Assembly: GCA_916610825.1 (NCBI GenBank)
Contig: OU744448.1
Coordinates: forward strand, 23,477,032 to 23,541,031
From: Haliclystus octoradiatus
Taxonomy: Eukaryota > Cnidaria > Staurozoa > Stauromedusae > Haliclystidae
Length of the DNA stretch: 64,000 nt
Direction of reading: 5' to 3'
The notes beneath the pieces were generated by a model. That model was not told the DNA's origin. It saw only the letters and a program-made list of their open reading frames with translations, and made no database searches. Shown here one piece after another: positions 24,401-30,932 of this stretch (positions are counted from its first letter, which is position 1; each line of letters starts with the position of its first letter). Both the position numbers and the translations under genes were made by a program.

Positions 24401-27330
24401 GACAAAAGCTCAAGAGTCCAAGTTAGCAAATGACACTTATACAAATCTTATTTCATACATCCCATTACAGCGATGTGTCTTGTCACATTTCAAAACATCC
24501 GAAGACATCAAAACACATCTGACAATTATGGAACTTGTATTCAAAACATCCCTGCCAGTTGCAGATGGAGTTTCAATGCAAGCTGAAGTGAAAAACAAAG
24601 TCACTGGAAATAGTGTATCGATTCCACTGAGAATGGATTTACAAGACATAGAGCTATCGTTGATTGGATTTGGAAAGGAAATAATTTCAAATGTATTATG
24701 TTCTTCATCTCGAAACCGCCGGTCTTTGGAGGGCAAAACTAATGCTGAAACGATATTTACCTCTTGGTATATCGATGAAGGTTTAAATACTACAGTTGTA
24801 CAACAAAGCTGTGTTACATTGAAGAAAGTAGAAAGCTTCTTGAAAGGTCTTGGCACGGAGTTAGATGAGTTAGCAACACAAGCTAACATGTTTGCGGATA
24901 TGATTGAGAAATCACAAAACTCTTTACCATTCAAAGCATCTTCATATAGTACTACAGAAAACAATGCTACAATACTAAATGCTGAATCTTCTTTGATGAA
25001 CTCAGTGATATCATCCATGTCAAACCTAGTAAATGAAAGCAAGCCATCAACTGTTATATCGGAATGGCTTCAGAACGCAGAAATATATACAGTTGCTAAT
25101 AATTATACATTCTGTCTTGATCTTCAAGATTGCATTGAGGTTGCATTTGATTCGTTGAGAAATTTACCTTCAATATTAAATGTAGACCGTGGTACGTATT
25201 TAACACATGTAAATGAAACCGAATCAAAAATTCTCAGCTTGTTTACACCAGAAAGCTTTACAACCTTCAATCAAATATCTTCAGATATTAACAGCTTCCA
25301 GTCATCGCTTAACACAACAATGCAACAAAGTCTTCATTGCTCTAAGCCACCAAAGGTTTCCATTGATAAAACCGAAAATATGACACTGGTAGCTGGTAAA
25401 GCATTGGATCTAGATTGTAAGGTTATTTCTGATTTGCCAAGCGTTGTTTACCGTTGGAAACTTCATGGAAAAGTAATTTTAGTATCAAATTCAAGCCAAC
25501 TGAATATAAAAACTACTGAACAATCTGATGGAGTGTACAGTTGTGAAGCAAGAACGGTTATTGGTTGGGGTGAATCTAATGGTACCAATGTTATTGTCTC
25601 TGCTCCTGCTAAAATTATTTCTTCACCGAAATCCATTCAGTTTGTTCTACCAACGGAGCCCGATATTGATCCTACATTTGTATGCAACGTTTCTGGAAAA
25701 CCAGAGCCAAGAATTTCATGGTATTTCATTCCGTATGATTATAAGAAAAAGGAAGCTACTTTATTGATGGGTCAAACATCCAAAGTATTAATCTTGAAGA
25801 ATGCGACCAACTCAGATGCTGGTATCTATTACTGTATTGCAAGAAACGAATATAAAAAAATTCGAAGCAGAAACGCTAAGCTCGATGTACTTGGTAGTGA
25901 AATAGCGACACAAAATCTTAAATTCTGTTTTAATGTAACTGCGAATGATTCACTCACTGAGGAACGCTTTAGTAACATTCCTGGTCATATTCGAATGGAT
26001 TCTGAGCAACAGATAGACTTAACTTATGTTCGTAGTGACAAGATCTCTGGTACAATTTGTTTCACTGTTCAAACCACGCCACAAATTCCTCGAAATGCAA
26101 CTCGCAGTACCTTGGTCAGCTTAGCTGCAAAAGCGAGGCAGAATGTTGCTAATTCCGTTGCTGTTGTAATCCGTGAGATTGTTTTGAATGGCTCCTCTTT
26201 GATGACAAATGATGGAAAATTCGTTCGTGTTGACAATGAATCATTCGCCTATGACTTTAACGGTGGAGAATGTCCTCGTGGTAAAACTCTGCAAAAGAAT
26301 GGATTCATTTGTGGTTAGTATTTCTTTTTGTTTATTTAACGAAATTAATAGTTTTTCTATATTGCCTGCTATTTGTTCATATTGAAATTGTTGATGCTGG
26401 AACCTAAATAATCACAATAATAAATTCAGCATGTTTTCTGAATTGCTCCTTGGAAACTGCATTGTATCATCAATACTGCACCTAATTTTAATTAATTCAT
26501 AACACAGTATCAAATTTAGGCATCTATTTGTTGGAAAATTTAAATTTAATGAAATTTTACAGGATCCAATTTCCATTGAACGTGTATGAGTATTGAGTAA
26601 GAAATCTAACATCCAAACCCTTTGTGTTTCAGTTGACTGCCCTGTTGGCACATATGAGATAAATGGTATTTGCACGCTATGTCCGTCCTCATCATTCCAA
26701 TCAACAACTGGTCAAACAAAATGCATAAGTTGTGGTGCAAATGAAGTTACAGAAAGAATCGGGTCATACAACTACATGCAATGCATACATTACAGTAAGT
26801 TACTTTTAATCAGCTTATTTTAAAGCTTTTCTTGTCACAAGAAGCTGTGAAAATGTTGCCGCAAAAGTATGCTCGCTGTGATAATTATACGTTACTTGTT
26901 TCCCATTAAACTGATCGGTATCTGTAGCATTTTTTCAAGCAGCGTAGAAAAATTGTTCGAATCCATGCTGATGTAAGTTCAATGGATCTGAAGGAGAAAT
27001 ATCAATGAATGCAGCCCTAAACCGGGGCCTCTACAAGATATTACCTTTCCCTGACCTCAAATCATATGACCATTGGAGATACTGTACAATAGTAAGAGTA
27101 CAAAGTTATCTCTAAATCTTTGTATGATATATTGTAAGGTATTCTGTTTCTGTTTAGATAAATATTGTTCTGGACGTCGTGATGGTCAATACAAAATATT
27201 AGGACATTGTGATAAATTATTTTCCTGCTCTGGCGGTTATACCTACGTAATGCGTTGTCCAGGTGGATTATTATATAACGAATTAACCAATCAATGCGAT
27301 TGGAGATGGAAAGTTTATTGTCCTAAATAG
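3413..27330 (+). CDS. Gene A: large secreted EMI-EGF-sushi-Ig-CBM14 mosaic protein (18 exons, 2510 aa)
   Basis: Spliced model: 3413-3498, 4636-4770, 5580-5683, 5826-5918, 6637-6762, 8145-8288, 8899-9024, 9628-9750, 12350-12478, 13019-13144, 13984-14106, 15477-15650, 16507-16692, 17664-19030, 19953-20094, 22300-26313, 26633-26794, 27158-27330. All borders are GT/AG, every phase matches, and the total is 7533 nt. Residues: signal peptide 1-23, EMI about 32-108, EGF 109-139, cbEGFs 140-438, sushi 439-558, EGF 562-596, unassigned region about 597-2077, Ig 2078-2162 and 2163-2260, unassigned 2261-2393, GCC2/GCC3 about 2394-2450, CBM14 2455-2510. No transmembrane anchor is needed; one hydrophobic hairpin sits at 1591-1626. 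By architecture it is an extracellular, calcium- and chitin-like-glycan-binding protein. Its physiological role is unknown, and I do not recognise an orthologue. Confidence 0.9.
3499..4635 (+). other. Gene A intron 1
   Basis: AT-rich intron, conserved in gene B (57076-58212). A minus-strand open frame at 3426-3773 covers exon 1 in antisense and is a chance frame. No other feature is seen. Confidence 0.7.
4636..4770 (+). CDS. Gene A exon 2: EMI domain, first part
   Basis: Phase 2 in, phase 2 out. It encodes NVCSKD, a Tyr-Asp-Asn-Tyr stretch, then [14 protein letters not shown]. Cysteine pairs around a CC-x-aromatic motif are typical of EMI domains, which mediate protein-protein assembly in matrix proteins. 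Confidence 0.85.
5580..5683 (+). CDS. Gene A exon 3: EMI domain, second part
   Basis: The acceptor is CTTCAAG at 5573-5579, phase 2 in. The exon encodes [19 protein letters not shown] then [10 protein letters not shown], the conserved EMI end (Tyr...CCxGW...C). An earlier AG at 5462-5463 gives an in-frame stop, so it was not used. Donor GTAAGT, phase 1. Confidence 0.85.
5826..5918 (+). CDS. Gene A exon 4: EGF-like domain
   Basis: Encodes [18 protein letters not shown] followed by [10 protein letters not shown]: six cysteines in EGF order, without the calcium-binding DxNEC start. An EGF right after EMI is a common arrangement (EGFL7 and MEGF families). Phase 1 to phase 1. Confidence 0.9.
5919..6636 (+). 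other. Gene A intron 4
   Basis: AT-rich, with no recognisable element. The matching gene B intron is 59496-60216, with small indels (for example AAATA units near 59681). Confidence 0.6.
6637..6762 (+). CDS. Gene A exon 5: calcium-binding EGF 1
   Basis: Starts DINEC, with [12 protein letters not shown] carrying the Asn of the beta-hydroxylation consensus CxNxxxxYxC. Phase 1-1, as for every cbEGF exon here, so modules can be shuffled without frame loss. Gene B has Thr for Ala late in the exon. Confidence 0.93.
6763..7839 (+). other. Gene A intron 5, left part
   Basis: No gene seen. The right part of this intron carries a MITE at 7840-8019. Confidence 0.6.
7840..8019. mobile_element. 180-bp MITE (AAACCTGTATATAACAGCC family)
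   Basis: The left end ACAATGAAACCTGTATATAACAGCC reappears inverted at the right end (CGTTATAACAGGTTTGACTGTA). It has no coding capacity. Related copies or halves lie at 42495, 44330, 45709, 46608 and, in the duplicate intron, 61424-61603. Confidence 0.8.
8145..8288 (+). CDS. Gene A exon 6: calcium-binding EGF 2
   Basis: Starts DVNEC, carries a two-cysteine insert ([12 protein letters not shown]) so eight cysteines in all, then [12 protein letters not shown] with the hydroxylation consensus. Phase 1-1. Identical in gene B (61729-61872). Confidence 0.93.
8289..8898 (+). other. Gene A intron 6
   Basis: Nothing recognisable. Gene B has several small indels in the matching intron. Confidence 0.6.
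8899..9024 (+). CDS. Gene A exon 7: calcium-binding EGF 3
   Basis: DVDEC start, [12 protein letters not shown] consensus. Phase 1-1. Its phase-1 donor can join either exon 8 (9628) or the alternative terminal exon at 9148. Gene B has Ser for Ala in the consensus. Confidence 0.93.
9148..9386 (+). CDS. Possible alternative last exon of gene A: cystine-knot-like tail
   Basis: An acceptor GATGTAG (9141-9147) in the correct phase for exon 7 opens a 79-residue frame. It encodes NTCPFNRRS, then [15 protein letters not shown], with the CxGxC motif typical of cystine-knot (CTCK/growth-factor) folds, and one later cysteine. The stop at 9384-9386 overlaps an AATAAA (9385-9390); a second AATAAA is at 9405-9410. 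The short product would be signal peptide, EMI, EGF, three cbEGFs and this tail, about 350 residues. The frame is kept in gene B. The polypyrimidine tract is weak, and the usual C-terminal CC/CxC of CTCK domains is missing, so it may be a relic. Confidence 0.5.
9385..9410 (+). terminator. Two AATAAA signals after the alternative exon
   Basis: AATAAA at 9385-9390 and 9405-9410 directly follow the stop of the alternative exon; both are kept at 62975-63000. Confidence 0.45.
9628..9750 (+). CDS. Gene A exon 8: calcium-binding EGF 4
   Basis: DINEC start and [12 protein letters not shown] consensus, phase 1-1. Gene B has the stronger DIDEC start (Asn to Asp). Confidence 0.93.
9751..10894 (+). other. 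Gene A intron 8, left part
   Basis: No gene seen. A minus-strand frame at 9841-10032 has no family features. The duplicated block reaches at least 10410 in this intron. Confidence 0.6.
10895..11946. mobile_element. 1.05-kb MITE with AAGCCCCGGC termini
   Basis: The left end (AAGCCCCGGCTAAATGAAGCC) is mirrored at the right (GGTTTCATTTGGCCGGGGCTT). Inside, a palindromic unit around GATGTTGTGAAAATGCTGGC and GCCAGCATTTTCACAACAT recurs several times on both sides of a unique core. A second copy is at 34827-35712. No transposase is encoded. Confidence 0.85.
11947..12349 (+). other. Gene A intron 8, right part
   Basis: Short AT-rich stretch before exon 9; nothing recognisable. Confidence 0.6.
12350..12478 (+). 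CDS. Gene A exon 9: calcium-binding EGF 5
   Basis: DINEC start, [12 protein letters not shown] consensus, [11 protein letters not shown] end. Phase 1-1. Confidence 0.93.
12479..13018 (+). other. Gene A intron 9
   Basis: Contains a 70-codon frame (12538-12750) with several cysteines but no acceptor of the right phase that I could see, so it is not called as an exon. Confidence 0.5.
13019..13144 (+). CDS. Gene A exon 10: calcium-binding EGF 6
   Basis: DNDEC start, [12 protein letters not shown] consensus, [11 protein letters not shown] end. Phase 1-1. Confidence 0.93.
13145..13541 (+). other. Gene A intron 10, left part
   Basis: Nothing recognisable before the hairpin at 13542. Confidence 0.5.
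13542..13622. repeat. 81-nt intronic hairpin
   Basis: GATGAGGCA near 13543 and its inverse TGCCTCATC near 13614 bound two arms of about 38 nt that pair with few mismatches, leaving a loop of only a few bases. It may be a tiny MITE or a microRNA-like precursor. Confidence 0.7.
13984..14106 (+). CDS. Gene A exon 11: calcium-binding EGF 7
   Basis: DIDEC start, [12 protein letters not shown] consensus, [11 protein letters not shown] end. Phase 1-1; last of seven cbEGFs. Confidence 0.93.
14320..15176. mobile_element. Foldback element in gene A intron 11
   Basis: Arms of about 270 bases (14320-14590 and 14897-15176) are inverted copies, for example AAGTGCACAT against ATGTGCACTT and ATACGATTTTT against AAAAATCGTAT. 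The roughly 300-base loop has no coding sequence. No target duplication could be fixed. Confidence 0.85.
15477..15650 (+). CDS. Gene A exon 12: sushi (CCP) domain 1
   Basis: Encodes [25 protein letters not shown], then [16 protein letters not shown]: four cysteines with the conserved Trp before the last, as in sushi domains of complement regulators and adhesion proteins. Phase 1-1. Confidence 0.92.
15651..16506 (+). other. Gene A intron 12
   Basis: AT-rich; a small imperfect hairpin around GCTTTAATACTTCATATG near 15830. No gene seen. Confidence 0.5.
16507..16692 (+). CDS. Gene A exon 13: sushi (CCP) domain 2
   Basis: Encodes [49 protein letters not shown]: four principal cysteines, the HGS and GY motifs and a late Trp, plus an extra cysteine pair near the start of the FKC segment. 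Phase 1-1. Confidence 0.92.
16693..17663 (+). other. Gene A intron 13
   Basis: AT-rich; nothing recognisable. Confidence 0.5.
17664..19030 (+). CDS. Gene A exon 14: EGF domain plus unassigned extracellular region
   Basis: Starts with an EGF ([12 protein letters not shown], then GFACNC and GERC). About 420 residues follow that I cannot place in a family: a beta-rich segment, then a cysteine-containing stretch ([25 protein letters not shown]) and Ser/Thr-rich text. The donor GTAAGT after KF at 19030 is phase 0, which fits exon 15. Reading past it gives 5 further residues before a stop, so an unspliced truncated form is possible but not expected. Confidence 0.88.
19031..19952 (+). other. Gene A intron 14
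   Basis: No recognisable element or gene. Confidence 0.5.
19953..20094 (+). CDS. Gene A exon 15: short linking exon
   Basis: Acceptor CAAATAG, phase 0; donor GTAAGA, phase 1. Encodes [20 protein letters not shown] and a Gly/Phe-rich continuation. It is the only asymmetric small exon of the gene and belongs to the unassigned region that exons 14 and 16 also encode. Confidence 0.85.
20434..21267. mobile_element. 834-bp foldback element (CAAGATATTAT family)
   Basis: Starts CAAGATATTATGATAGAACC and ends with its inverse. Arms of nearly 380 bases pair almost perfectly around a short centre near 20850. The mirrored 77-codon frames at 20562-20795 (+) and 20906-21139 (-) are the same arm read from both sides, not genes. 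Confidence 0.92.
21268..21605 (+). other. Intron 15 spacer between two foldback elements
   Basis: About 340 bases with no recognisable feature beyond a short inverted run near 21540-21555 (CCTCAATT/AATTGAGG). Confidence 0.5.
21606..22199. mobile_element. Second CAAGATATTAT foldback element, internally deleted
   Basis: Same termini as 20434-21267. The right arm lacks the sequence that pairs with the inner half of the left arm, giving 594 bp instead of 834. It lies 338 bases from the first element in the same intron. Confidence 0.9.
22300..26313 (+). CDS. Gene A exon 16: 4-kb exon with unassigned region, glycine zipper, furin site and two Ig domains
   Basis: Phase 1 in and out, 1338 residues. 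Residues 1062-1590: helical and beta segments with cysteine clusters (CPKRC, CKVC), no family recognised. Residues 1591-1626: glycine every fourth residue in two runs around SIIPVL, a hydrophobic hairpin, followed by Cys. A cysteine-rich part follows (CNCKTNPC). RNRR at 1866-1869 (24711-24722) is a furin-type site. Ig 1 (2078-2162) has LDC...YRW...DGVYSC. Ig 2 (2163-2260) has FVC...SWY...DAGIYYC. A 130-residue tail then leads to GECPRGKTL, the start of the GCC2/GCC3 module. Several NxS/T sites suggest glycosylation. Confidence 0.92.
23886..23993 (+). other. Glycine-zipper hairpin segment
   Basis: Residues 1591-1626 of gene A. Gly occurs at offsets 1, 5, 9 and 16, 20, 24, 28, with Ala, Val, Ile and Leu between and a single Pro at the turn, closed by SSC. 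Such GxxxGxxxG runs pack helices or insert into membranes. It lies inside a secreted protein between cysteine-rich stretches. Confidence 0.85.
24711..24722 (+). other. Furin-type cleavage motif
   Basis: Codes RNRR followed by SLEG, matching Arg-x-Arg-Arg. It would separate a 1,869-residue N-terminal part, including the glycine zipper, from a 641-residue Ig/GCC2/CBM14 part, unless disulfides hold them together. Confidence 0.6.
26633..26794 (+). CDS. Gene A exon 17: GCC2/GCC3 (ephrin-receptor-like) module
   Basis: Encodes [20 protein letters not shown], then [18 protein letters not shown]: the CPxGTY...CxxCP...GQxxCxxC pattern of GCC2/GCC3 repeats as in SCUBE and SVEP1. Phase 1-1. Confidence 0.92.
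27158..27330 (+). CDS. Gene A exon 18: chitin-binding type-2 domain and stop
   Basis: Encodes [47 protein letters not shown] then TAG. Six cysteines with aromatic residues in CBM14/peritrophin-A spacing. It is the last domain, ending four residues after the tryptophan-rich loop. Confidence 0.93.
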
Positions 27331-27447
27331 ATGACTAATTTATGCAATAATCTTTATAGATTCTGCGATATCACTAGTATGATAACATTCCTAATATATT
27401 TCTGCTTATCTTCGTAATATATATAGTCAAATATTTAACAAGGAATT

Positions 27448-27783
27448 ACACATAAATTATATAGAAATTCAATAAAAATTTGAATTTTTTAACTTAATAA
27501 TACAAATTTTACCTATTTTTGTGCTCAATTACTTTGTAATTTTGCATTATTTAACTTATTTCAGTAAAATTCTAGGTTTAGAGTTTACAGCTGTTGTTCA
27601 AATCGGACCAGTCATGTGTGTTCTGTATAACTCTATATATTGTAATCAATTCAACTACTGTAGGCATTATCTTTATGTTAACTTTACGAGGAAAGCAGAT
27701 ATCATAAGTGAAAAAGTGTGTAAGAAAGCTCATTTTCATAAGGCCCAAGGAATTGTATCGATATCATTGATCGAAATGAGTGA
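27448..27783 (+). repeat. Gene A 3' end segment, original copy
   Basis: Contains the AATAAA of gene A and downstream DNA. A near-identical copy lies at 28504-28835. An open frame (27521-27874) spans it, but in the second copy it is cut short by a stop and its ends differ. Confidence 0.9.
27471..27476 (+). terminator. Poly(A) signal of gene A
   Basis: AATAAA 141 bases after the stop; it also marks the start of the segment duplicated at 28504. Confidence 0.7.
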
Positions 27784-28409
27784 TTTTTTAGATGAAATTC
27801 AGGAAACTAGAAGCGGCAGAGTTCAAGGCGTAAAATTAATCGTCACGCCTTGCGCTCTCAAAGTTGAAAAGTGAATGCCATTTTTCAATATACAAGTAGT
27901 TGGTGTAGTGAATATGTGCATCACACAACATATCCGATGACAGAGCGCAAAGGCTGCCGGTCAATGTTATGCGTTTAAATTGCTAATATATCTACTAGCT
28001 GACATTTAGCATTATTGGCACACTCATTGCAGCAAACATCTGTTATTTCACTAAGTAATTTTCTATCCGACTACCTTCTAATCAAGGTAACCGATCAGCG
28101 TTTCACGATAAGGACCTTGTACTAGCTCTATTGTGTCTAGGTAAGACCAAGATAATATAATGAGAACTGAGATAGCGCAATTCAAATTTGCATTGTCAAG
28201 AGATTTAAAATGATATTATCCTACCTTCAACTTGAAGAATCCAACTAAAGTGTAATTAACATCTTCAATAATTGAGTAACTAAAATCTAAAAACAGTTTC
28301 TCCGACCGATATCTTTCTAACATCCTCAATAATGTGTTTTTGTTGACCTCAGCTGCGATGTGATCACAAAAACGTATCACTGTGAAGTTGCTCCACAAAA
28401 TATGGAAAA
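27784..28409. other. Spacer with divergent CAAGAT-family fragment
   Basis: Around 28140-28370 the sequence resembles a degraded arm of the CAAGATATTAT family (CCAAGATAATATAATGAGAAC, then AACATCCTCAATAATGTG). No gene is visible. Confidence 0.5.
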
Positions 28410-28503
28410 TAAGGGGTTTTCGGTATTTTGGATATTTTCGTTTTGTTGGGGTATAGATCAAACAAACGTAAAAGTGTATATCCTGGATATTGGGTGATTG
28501 CTT
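28410..28503. repeat. Extra copy of the terminal repeat of the foldback at 28836
   Basis: Closely matches 28836-28926 in the same orientation (TTTTGTTGGGGTATAGATCA...TATCCTGGATATT). Together they flank the gene-derived segment 28504-28835. Confidence 0.85.
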
Positions 28504-28835
28504 TACATTATATAGAAATTCAATAAAATTTGAATTTTTTAACTTAATAATACAAATTTTACCTATTTTTGTGCTCAATTACTTTGTAATTTTGCATTAT
28601 TTAACTTATTTCAGTAAAGTTCTAGGTTTAGAGTTTACAGCTGTTGTTCAAATCAGACCAGTCATATGTGTTCTGTATAACTCTATATACTGTAATCAAT
28701 TCAACTACTGTAGGCATCATCTTTATGTTAACTTTACGAGGAAAGCAGATATCATAAATGATCATGAATAAGTGTGTAAGAAAGCTCATTTTCAAAAGGC
28801 CCTAGGAATTGTATCGATATCATTGATCAAAATGA
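28504..28835 (+). repeat. Copied gene A 3' end between two element termini
   Basis: Same orientation as 27448-27783, with about a dozen differences by eye, including its own AATAAA (28522-28527). It sits exactly between two direct copies of an element terminus, as if captured. Confidence 0.9.
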
Positions 28836-29680
28836 GGGGTTTCGGTATTTTGGATATTTTCGTTTTGTTGGGGTATAGATCAAACAAACGTAAAAGTGTA
28901 TATCCTGGATATTAGGTGATTGCTTCGTTAGATAGAGGAAAAGTTTCTATCAGTACATGTTCTTCTTGTATTTTTATTTTGCGCAAGCATTTCCCCCTCA
29001 AAAATGCAATCAAAGTTACGATTTTGTGTCTCACTCTTTTTCCTCGAACAGGAACCCACTTATTTTCCACAAGAGGGTTTACACCGGAAAAAACACTAAA
29101 ATTTTTACTTATTTGTCTTTAAATAAATAACCGCTAAACCAAATGACAATCTGCTTTGGGAATGAAATTTTCAACGTTCAGCTGAAGATTTAGAGCTATA
29201 TTTGATCAATATTCAAGATCCAAGTAAAGAGATTTAAGCCTCTAAAGTCAAACGTTTTTAGTTTTGGATTTTTCTCACTCAAGTGCTCACGCAATTAGCA
29301 CCTCTTTACGACTTTGTCTCTTGTATCTCTTTACCTGGATCTTGAATATTGATCAAGTATAGCTCTAAATCTTCAGCTGAACGTTGAAAATTTCATTCCA
29401 CAAGCAGATTGTAGAGACAAATAAGTAAAACGTTTAGTGTTTTTCCGTTGTAAACTCTCTTGTTGAAAATAAACGGGTTACTGTTCGAGGAAAAAGAGTG
29501 AGACACAAAATTAACCCAAAATCGTCACTTTGACTGAATTTTTGAAGGAGAAATGATCGCGCAAAGTTAAACACAAGAAGATCATGTACGAATAGAAAAT
29601 TTTTCTCTATCTAAAGAAGCAATCTCCCAATATCCGGGATATACACTTTAAAAAGATTATGTTCTCTAACAACAAACGAG
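28836..29680. mobile_element. Foldback element downstream of gene A
   Basis: The left arm (TATCCTGGATATTAGGTGATTGCTTC) is mirrored near 29615-29650 (GAAGCAATCTCCCAATATCC). The inner arms also pair around 29260-29310 (CTTGAATATTGATCAA). No coding sequence. Confidence 0.85.
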
Positions 29681-30189
29681 AAATTCGTGTCGTAGACGAG
29701 GCTACCGAATTTTCCCTTGTTATCAATTACCCTGAATACAGATGAGTCCTGATTGGTAGATTTTTACTTTGATTTTTACTAAATATTCAGCTATATCATG
29801 ACAGTGGAGAGTATTTCATGGTAGCCACTAAATATATATGGCTTTTTGCTACTCTGTCGGGTATAGCTTATACCTGCACGGTCTATTCCATACCTGGTAG
29901 CTTTAAACATAAACTTACATAGACTGTCAATCCCATTGGCAGACTTTGAGCTAAAACCTTGTACAAAAGTGTTACTGCATGACAGTCTTGTGCTTGGGTT
30001 CTCTGATCTCAACACTTGAGATGTTGGGAGACACTCGAAAGCTGGAATACACTCGCCCAACGGTCTCTTTTTTCTGATGCTTTCTCGTGTCTCCCAACAC
30101 CCCGCGTGTTGATTTCAAAGAGCTCAAACACGGCTGACGTGCAGTAACCCTTTAATTGCAGGTACAGTATAACCCCGTCAATATCACTA
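29681..30189. other. Intergenic DNA or 5' UTR of the LINE
   Basis: No gene seen. It contains short inverted runs around CTCAACACTTGAGATGTTGG and may hold the 5' UTR of the LINE, whose start I cannot fix. Confidence 0.4.
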
Positions 30190-30270
30190 CTGTTAATATC
30201 ATTAAATAAAAGTAAAATTAATGTTAAAGGATCAATAATTACAACAAAAGGGAAAACAACCTCGATCGAA

Positions 30271-30914
30271 GTGCCGAATGAAAAGCTAGCCAGCATAAAA
30301 TCATCCTTAAGTAAAGGTAAAATTACCTACAAAGAAATAAAAAAAAGAGATCCAGTCGCAATTATTCCAAATGTTCCGAAATGGATGACATCTAAAGCTA
30401 TCCATGATTCACTGCTTGCTGACAATCCAGACATTTTTGAGAGTCAAAATGACATTATTAATTTATATCTGTTTCCAACAAAGAGAATGCTCTTGATCAA
30501 AGAGTATCCTTACGACTAGCATGCAAAGCATTCTCTAAGCTTGCCGAGAACAACATGTGGCTAAGACTTGATTCAATACTAAATGTCTGCGCCTATCCAG
30601 ATCTGAAGCCGATTCGATGTTTTCATTGTGGCCGTCTTGGTCACAGTACAAAAAATTGTGAAATGATTGACGAAGAGTCAATTTGCTTTGATTGTGGTGA
30701 TCAACATCCACTGGACGGGAAAAAGAAATGCAGCAGGAAAGAAAGAAAATGTGCCGCATGCTGCAAATCGAAGGCATTCCAATGCAAAGCAACATCGCAT
30801 CACACCTTCGATGGCAGTTGCCCACTACTACTCTTACACATAAAACGCAACATCGGATTACAACTTTCACAAACGCCACTTATGGAATCATCGAAAAACA
30901 GCTTCAGCATATGA
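30271..30914 (+). pseudogene. LINE ORF1: gag-like nucleic-acid-binding protein, frameshifted
   Basis: The first part (30271-30519) is Lys-rich. The reading continues in another frame from about 30486, so a frameshift lies near 30470-30490. The second part has CFHCGRLGHSTKNC, a clean CX2CX4HX4C knuckle, then further Cys/His clusters (CFDCGDQH, CAACCKSK) as in ORF1 of CR1/Jockey-type elements. The product would bind element RNA. Confidence 0.85.
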
Positions 30915-30932
30915 CCCAAACAAAATACCGCA

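Noticed and set aside
24437-25042. 201-codon minus-strand open frame inside exon 16
   Set aside because: Antisense shadow of a well-supported coding exon; no family features.
27521-27874. 117-codon frame just after gene A
   Set aside because: Overlaps the gene A 3' flank, and its duplicate (28490-28771) ends differently; probably non-coding.
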